From: Burkholderiales bacterium
GTDB lineage: Bacteria > Pseudomonadota > Gammaproteobacteria > Burkholderiales > SG8-39
Assembly: GCA_919902965.1 (NCBI GenBank)
Contig: CAKKSJ010000249.1
Span: 1 to 10,583, forward strand
Direction of reading: 5' to 3'
DNA length: 10,583 bases
Shown here: in pieces, positions 5,980 through 10,583 of the stretch
How the letters are laid out: each line of letters starts with the position of its first letter
How positions within the stretch are numbered: the first letter of the stretch is position 1
The notes under the pieces: model-generated
What the model was told of the DNA's origin: nothing
What the model saw: the letters and a program-made list of their open reading frames with translations, nothing else
Database searches by the model: none
Made by a program: the position numbers and the translations under genes

Positions 5980-6816
5980 TTACAGCGTCTGCTCGACGAA
6001 GCCGCGTCTTTTGACCACCTCGTCCAGCGCCTTCAAGGTCGCCAGCAGCTCTTTCATCCGTCCCAGGGGCCAGGCGTTGGGGCCGTCCGACAGGGCTAGT
6101 TCCGGATCGGGATGCGTTTCCATGAACAGTCCGGACACGCCGCTCGCAACTGCGGCGCGCGCCAGCACCGGGATAAATTCACGCTGCCCGCCGCTCGCCG
6201 TCCCCTGCCCTCCGGGGAGTTGCACCGAATGCGTGGCGTCGAATACTACCGGGCAGGCGGTCTCGCGCAGGATCGCAAGCGAGCGCATGTCCGATACCAG
6301 GTTGTTGTAGCCGAAACTCGCGCCGCGTTCGCACACCAGGATATTGTCCGTGCCGCTCGCCAGCCTTGCCTTGGCGACGACGTTCTTCATGTCCCCCGGC
6401 GCCAGAAACTGGCCTTTTTTGATGTTGACCGGCTTTCCGGCGCTGGCTACGGCGTTGATGAAATCGGTCTGGCGGCAAAGGAAGGCCGGGGTCTGCAGCA
6501 CGTCCACCACGGCAGCCGCCGCGTTGATCTGGCCGATATCGTGCACATCGGTCAGCACCGGCACGCCTATGCTCTGCCGCACTTCGGCAAGGATCTTCAG
6601 TCCGGCGTCTGCTCCCGGACCGCGAAACGACTTCCCCGAACTGCGGTTGGCCTTGTCGTAGGACGATTTGAAAATGAAAGGCACGCCGAGTTGCGCGCAG
6701 ATTTCCTTGAGCGTTCCGGCGGTATCCAGCGCAAGCTGCCTGGATTCGATGACACAGGGGCCGGCGATCAGAAATATCGGCTGATCGAGGCCGGCCTCGA
6801 AGCCGCACAGTTTCAT
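5980..6816 (-). CDS. kdsA: 2-dehydro-3-deoxyphosphooctonate aldolase (KDO-8-phosphate synthase)
   Basis: This is a 278-residue cytosolic enzyme that condenses phosphoenolpyruvate with arabinose 5-phosphate to make KDO-8-phosphate, the precursor of the inner-core sugar of lipopolysaccharide. Motifs in order: LIAGPCVIESR (16-26), FKSSYDKANRSS (49-60), TDVHD (89-93), RQTDF (115-119), FDATHS (192-197), METHPDPELALSDGP (232-246). Cys21, His196, Glu233 and Asp244 match the four metal ligands of the metal-dependent class typified by Aquifex. The E. coli class has Asn at the Cys position. The start codon overlaps the pyrG stop as ATGA, and there is no clear ribosome site of its own, so translational coupling to pyrG is likely. 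Confidence 0.98.
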   Translation of the reverse strand: MKLCGFEAGLDQPIFLIAGPCVIESRQLALDTAGTLKEICAQLGVPFIFKSSYDKANRSSGKSFRGPGADAGLKILAEVRQSIGVPVLTDVHDIGQINAAAAVVDVLQTPAFLCRQTDFINAVASAGKPVNIKKGQFLAPGDMKNVVAKARLASGTDNILVCERGASFGYNNLVSDMRSLAILRETACPVVFDATHSVQLPGGQGTASGGQREFIPVLARAAVASGVSGLFMETHPDPELALSDGPNAWPLGRMKELLATLKALDEVVKRRGFVEQTL

Positions 6817-8501
6817 GCGGCCGCTGCCGAAGCAGCCGGGAGGCTCTGTGCGCTGCCGGTTTTTCTCGCCTGGTACGCGAGTGCGGCTTCAACGAATGCC
6901 GTGAACAAGGGATGCCCGGTGCGCGGTGCGGAACTGAACTCGGGGTGGAACTGGCAGCCGATGAACCAGGGATGCGCATGCGGGCCCTCAGTCGGCAGTT
7001 CAATCAACTCGCACAGCGCTTCGACCTTGGTGCGCGCTGCCACCGTCAGGCCGGCCGCTTCGAGCCGGGGCAGATAAAAATTATTGACCTCGTAGCGGTG
7101 GCGATGGCGCTCGTTGACGGTGTCGCTCTGGTAGATGCGCTGCACCTGGGTACCGGCGATGACGTCGGCCACTTGCGCGCCCAGCCGCATGGTCCCGCCC
7201 AGATCAGAGCTTGCGTCGCGACGCTCCACCTTGCCCTCCCGGTCCAGCCATTCGGTGATCAGCGCCACCACGGGATGAGGCGTTTCCGCGTCAAACTCGG
7301 TGCTATTCGCCTCGGTGAGCCCCGCCTTGTGCCGCGCGTACTCGATCACCGCCAGCTGCATGCCCAGGCAGATGCCCAGGTAAGGCACTTTGTTCACGCG
7401 CGCATACTCGATCGCCTTGATTTTGCCCTCGACTCCGCGCGCGCCGAAACCGCCCGGCACCAGAATCGCATCGACGCCGGCGAGGCAGCCCGTGCCTTCG
7501 CGTTCTATGGTTTCCGAATCGACGTACTGGATCTTGACCTTGGCGCGCGTGTGCATGCCGGCGTGCAGCAAGGCTTCGTTGAGCGACTTGTAGGAATCGG
7601 TGAGATCGACGTATTTGCCCACCATGGCGATGTTCACCTGGTGCAGCGGATGTTCCAGCGCCTCGATCAGGCGCTTCCACGACTTCAGGTCGGCCGGCCG
7701 CGCCAGCAGGTGCAGCTTGTGGCAGACGATCTCGTCGAGCATCTGCTGGTGCAGCATATAGGGAATCTTGTAAATCGAATCGGCATCCCAGACCGAAATC
7801 ACCGCATTGGCGGGGACATTGGTAAACAGCGCGATCTTCCTGCGCTCTTCTTCGGGAATGGGCCGGTCGGAGCGGCACAACAGCGCGTCGGCCTGGATGC
7901 CGATCTCGCGCAGTTCCTTCACCGAGTGCTGGGTCGGTTTGGTCTTGATCTCGCCGGCGGAGGCGATATAGGGCACCAGGGTCAGATGCACGTAGCAGAT
8001 GTTATCCCGGCCCAGCTCCAGGCCCATCTGCCGGATGGCCTCCAGAAACGGCAGCGATTCGATATCGCCCACCGTGCCGCCGATTTCGACTATCGCGACT
8101 TCGGCGCCCTGCGCGCCGCGCGCGATGAAGGCCTTGATCTCGTCGGTGATATGCGGGATCACCTGCACGGTGCGCCCCAGGTATTCGCCGCGGCGCTCCT
8201 TCTTGATCACCGACTCGTAAATCTGGCCGGTAGTGAAATTATTGCTCTTGCGCATGCGCGTCGAACTGAAGCGCTCGTAGTGCCCCAGGTCGAGATCGGT
8301 CTCGGCACCGTCCTCGGTGACATACACCTCGCCGTGCTGAAACGGGCTCATCGTCCCCGGATCGACGTTGATATACGGGTCCAGCTTTATATTGGTGACT
8401 TTGATGCCGCGCGATTCGAGGATGGCGGCGAGAGAGGCGGCGGCGATTCCCTTCCCCAGAGAGGAAACTACACCGCCGGTAACGAAAACATATTTGGTCA
8501 T
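6813..8501 (-). CDS. pyrG: CTP synthase
   Basis: This is a 562-residue cytosolic enzyme that makes CTP from UTP, ATP and glutamine. The N-terminal synthetase domain starts MTKYVFVTGGVVSSLGKG (P-loop region 9-18) and continues with LDPYINVDPGTMSPFQHGE (40-58) and EIGGTVGDIES (139-149). The C-terminal class I glutaminase domain has the nucleophile Cys378 in YLGICLGMQ, with His519 and Glu521 in QFHPEF. It is slightly longer than E. coli PyrG (545) because of an Ala/Ser-rich tail (about 548-562). The tail overlaps the kdsA start by four bases. No ribosome site is evident: a 5-bp hairpin (8501-8505 with 8510-8514) takes in the first base of the ATG. It is the first gene of the minus-strand series and faces the plus-strand ACP-ligase gene across a 142-base spacer. 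Confidence 0.99.
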   Translation of the reverse strand: MTKYVFVTGGVVSSLGKGIAAASLAAILESRGIKVTNIKLDPYINVDPGTMSPFQHGEVYVTEDGAETDLDLGHYERFSSTRMRKSNNFTTGQIYESVIKKERRGEYLGRTVQVIPHITDEIKAFIARGAQGAEVAIVEIGGTVGDIESLPFLEAIRQMGLELGRDNICYVHLTLVPYIASAGEIKTKPTQHSVKELREIGIQADALLCRSDRPIPEEERRKIALFTNVPANAVISVWDADSIYKIPYMLHQQMLDEIVCHKLHLLARPADLKSWKRLIEALEHPLHQVNIAMVGKYVDLTDSYKSLNEALLHAGMHTRAKVKIQYVDSETIEREGTGCLAGVDAILVPGGFGARGVEGKIKAIEYARVNKVPYLGICLGMQLAVIEYARHKAGLTEANSTEFDAETPHPVVALITEWLDREGKVERRDASSDLGGTMRLGAQVADVIAGTQVQRIYQSDTVNERHRHRYEVNNFYLPRLEAAGLTVAARTKVEALCELIELPTEGPHAHPWFIGCQFHPEFSSAPRTGHPLFTAFVEAALAYQARKTGSAQSLPAASAAAA

Positions 8502-8643
8502 CTCGGAAGCGAGAGCTGGGATGCGTGATGTTACAGCAAAACGAGAGGCCGCTCAACGGAATGTTCCCGACCGCACGCATTGCGCATGGCGAATCCGCAA
8601 TGATAGAGGCTATCATAGCGTCCGGACTACGGGATCCCAGCGG
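8502..8643. promoter_or_regulatory. Divergent promoter region with a perfect 7-bp dyad
   Basis: These 142 bases separate the start codons of pyrG (minus) and the ACP-ligase gene (plus), so promoters for both should lie here. The clearest element is ATGATAG-AGG-CTATCAT at 8600-8616, a perfect 7-bp inverted repeat. Because of its symmetry each strand reads TATCAT (five of six bases of a -10 box), at 8611-8616 on plus and 8605-8600 on minus. Neither has a convincing -35. It may be an operator, a pair of facing -10 boxes, or both. GGGA at 8631-8634 is a likely ribosome site for the plus-strand gene. Confidence 0.4.
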
Positions 8644-10583
8644 ATGAGTCAGACTGAAACCGAAGCGCCAGCGAACGCCGATGCCCTGATCGCCGTGGTC
8701 GAACAAATGGTGCGCGACACGCGCCGCAGCCAGGCGGCACAGGCCGCGCTCGACAGCTCCTTCGAACGCGATCTCGGCCTGGACAGCCTGGCCCGGGTCG
8801 AACTCGTCCTCAGGGTCGAGCGCGCCTTCGACATCAGCCTGCCCGAACACGCGCTGTATGCAGCCGAAACGCCGCGCGATCTTTTGCGTCTGGTGCACGC
8901 CAGACTGGGTGTCGCTCGCGCCGAACCGGAGAAGCGCATCCGCAGCCTGGTGCAGGCAGATACAAGCACGAACCAATGTGCAGCGGAAACGCTGCTCGAC
9001 GCGCTCGCCTGGCATACAGACAGGCATCCTGAGCGGCTGCAGGTTCACCTCTACGGCGATGCGGGCGAACTGGAGCTCGACTACGCCGCGATCCGCAGCG
9101 GCGCCGCCGCCTGCGCGAGCCGCCTTGCCGCGCACGGCTTGCAGCCCGGGCAAACCGTGGCCATTATGCTGCCCACCGGCCGCGACTACCTGTTCAGTTT
9201 CTTCGGCATTCTGATGGCGGGCGGCATTCCGGTGCCCCTTTATCCGCCGGCGCGACCAGCGCAGATCGAAGATCACCTGCGGCGTCACGCCGGCATACTC
9301 GGTAACTGCCGCGCCGTCATGCTGATCACCATTCCGGAAGCGAAAACCGTAGCCCTGCTGCTGCGCTCTCGGGTGGAATCGCTGCAGCGTGTACTGATGC
9401 CCGGCGAGCTCGCGCACGGTGACGCGGCATTTGCGCCTGTGCCGGCCAAGCCCGGTGACATCGCTTTCCTGCAATACACATCCGGCAGCACCGGCAATCC
9501 CAAAGGCGTCGCGCTCACCCACGCCAACCTGGTCGCCAATATCCGCGCCATGGGCGCAGCAGTGCAAGCGGGTCCGAACGACGTATTCGTGAGCTGGCTA
9601 CCGCTGTACCACGACATGGGTCTGATCGGCGCCTGGTTCGCCGCGCTCTACCTCGGCTTTCCCACGGTGCTGATGTCGCCGCTCGCCTTCCTGTCGCACC
9701 CCAGCCGCTGGCTGTGGGCGATACACCGCCACCGCGGCACGCTGTCCGGCGGACCCAATTTCGCCTACGAACTGTGCCTGAAGCGCATCGACGCGCAGGA
9801 ACTCGAGGGCCTCGATCTGTCCTGCTGGCGCTATGCATTCAATGGCGCCGAGCCGGTGAGTCCGGCTACACTCGCCGCGTTCGAGCAGCGCTTTGCGCGC
9901 CATGGACTGTCCGCGTATGCGCTGAAGCCGGTCTACGGACTCGCCGAGGCTTCGGTGGGGCTTGCCTTCCCTGCTCCCGGCACGCCCTGGCACATCGACC
10001 GCATCGAGCGCGCCGCGTTCCAGAACCTGGGTGTTGCGCGGCCGGCGCGCGCGGACGACAGCAGTGCACTGGAAGTGCCCTGCTGCGGCCGCGCGATCCA
10101 GGATCACTACCTGCGCGTGGTCGACTCCGCGGGGGTTGAGCTTGCCGACCGCGAGCAAGGCCGCCTGCAGTTCAAAGGTCCGTCTGCGACCAGCGGCTAC
10201 TACCGCAATCCCGAACAGACGAGAAAACTGTTTGCCGGAGCATGGCTGGACAGCGGCGATCTGGCTTATCTCGCCGACGGCGAACTCTATCTCAGCGGCC
10301 GCGCCAAGGATGTGATCATCCGCGGCGGACGCAATCTTTATCCCTACGAACTGGAGCAGGCCGTCGGCGCCCTGCCTGGCGTGCGCAAAGGCTGCGTCGC
10401 AGTGTTCGGCAGCCTCGATCCGGACAGCGGCACCGAGCGCCTGATCGTCCTGGCCGAAACACGCGAAACCGCTGCGGATGTGCTGGAAGCCTTGCGCCGC
10501 GCCATCAATGAATGTGCCATCGATCTGATCGGCCTGCCGGCGGACGAGATCGTGCTCGCCCCGCCGCACACGGTGCTGAAAAC
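8644..10583 (+). CDS. Acyl carrier domain fused to fatty acyl-AMP ligase-type adenylation domain (3' end beyond window)
   Basis: The frame stays open for 646 codons to the window edge. Residues about 10-85 form an acyl carrier domain; Ser48 in DLGLDSLARVEL is the phosphopantetheine site. An adenylate-forming domain follows: LQYTSGSTGNPKG (276-288), SWLPLYHDMGLIG (317-329), SGGPNFAYELC, FNGAEPV (399-405), YGLAEASVG (431-439), SGDLAYL (537-543) and SGRAKDVIIRGGRNLYPYELE (551-571). The wording of these motifs is that of fatty acyl-AMP ligases and related acyl-ACP synthetases, which activate a fatty acid with ATP and hand it to a carrier protein. Here the carrier is attached in front, so self-loading is plausible. 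The window ends at HTVLK-, just before the expected catalytic lysine motif, so the end of the ligase and any further domain are unseen. The ATG has GGGA nine bases upstream. A long minus-strand frame opposite it is a shadow. Confidence 0.93.
   Translation, partial: MSQTETEAPANADALIAVVEQMVRDTRRSQAAQAALDSSFERDLGLDSLARVELVLRVERAFDISLPEHALYAAETPRDLLRLVHARLGVARAEPEKRIRSLVQADTSTNQCAAETLLDALAWHTDRHPERLQVHLYGDAGELELDYAAIRSGAAACASRLAAHGLQPGQTVAIMLPTGRDYLFSFFGILMAGGIPVPLYPPARPAQIEDHLRRHAGILGNCRAVMLITIPEAKTVALLLRSRVESLQRVLMPGELAHGDAAFAPVPAKPGDIAFLQYTSGSTGNPKGVALTHANLVANIRAMGAAVQAGPNDVFVSWLPLYHDMGLIGAWFAALYLGFPTVLMSPLAFLSHPSRWLWAIHRHRGTLSGGPNFAYELCLKRIDAQELEGLDLSCWRYAFNGAEPVSPATLAAFEQRFARHGLSAYALKPVYGLAEASVGLAFPAPGTPWHIDRIERAAFQNLGVARPARADDSSALEVPCCGRAIQDHYLRVVDSAGVELADREQGRLQFKGPSATSGYYRNPEQTRKLFAGAWLDSGDLAYLADGELYLSGRAKDVIIRGGRNLYPYELEQAVGALPGVRKGCVAVFGSLDPDSGTERLIVLAETRETAADVLEALRRAINECAIDLIGLPADEIVLAPPHTVLK

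Noticed and set aside
4711..6099. A 462-codon plus-strand frame opposite eno
   Set aside because: It is a GC-rich antisense shadow of enolase, whose complete set of catalytic residues is on the minus strand.
6912..8528. A 538-codon plus-strand frame opposite pyrG
   Set aside because: It mirrors the CTP synthase frame and has a His/Asp/Gln/Arg-rich product without recognisable domains.
8239..9567. A 442-codon minus-strand frame crossing the pyrG start and the ACP-ligase gene
   Set aside because: It is antisense to the ACP-ligase, which has an unbroken frame with carrier and adenylation motifs, and it overlaps the real pyrG start out of frame.

Overview
The window looks like chromosomal DNA of a betaproteobacterium. 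The main reason is the minus-strand order pyrG-kdsA-eno-ftsB, a housekeeping block known from that class. The cysteine-type (metal-dependent) KdsA, the GC-rich codon choice and an FNR/ANR-type site fit this, but I cannot name a genus.

Layout from left to right. Positions 1-405 are non-coding and built of repeats: a 55-base block occurs identically at 1-55 and 242-296. Each copy runs straight into a long hairpin of the same geometry but different sequence, with several paired compensatory changes. Two more hairpins lie between the copies. From 406 to 8501 every gene is on the minus strand, so transcription runs right to left: pyrG (CTP synthase), kdsA (KDO-8-phosphate synthase), eno (enolase), ftsB (divisome protein), a SAF-domain NAD(P)-dependent dehydrogenase, a beta-hydroxyacid dehydrogenase, a small acidic protein of unknown function, and an HSD10-like short-chain dehydrogenase. 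The first five are closely packed (4-base overlap, then gaps of 60, 22 and 46 bases) and could form one operon. The last three are separated by gaps of 276, 166 and 117 bases and probably have their own control. From 8644 a divergent plus-strand gene runs off the right edge; it encodes an acyl carrier domain fused to a fatty acyl-AMP ligase-type adenylation domain.

How the genes fit together. The pyrG-ftsB block joins nucleotide supply, an outer-membrane LPS precursor, glycolysis and cell division. The three downstream oxidoreductases look like accessory metabolism. An HSD10-type 3-hydroxyacyl-CoA dehydrogenase and a hydroxyisobutyrate-type dehydrogenase would suit branched-chain acid breakdown, but no other gene of such a pathway is visible. 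The divergent ACP-ligase suggests a separate lipid or polyketide-like route beyond the window.

The points most worth a second look are the covarying hairpins at the left end, a perfect TTGAT-N4-ATCAA site placed as for a class II FNR promoter in front of the small unknown gene, the ACP-ligase fusion, a perfect dyad in the divergent spacer, and a 23-codon reading frame whose stop overlaps the start of the beta-hydroxyacid dehydrogenase.
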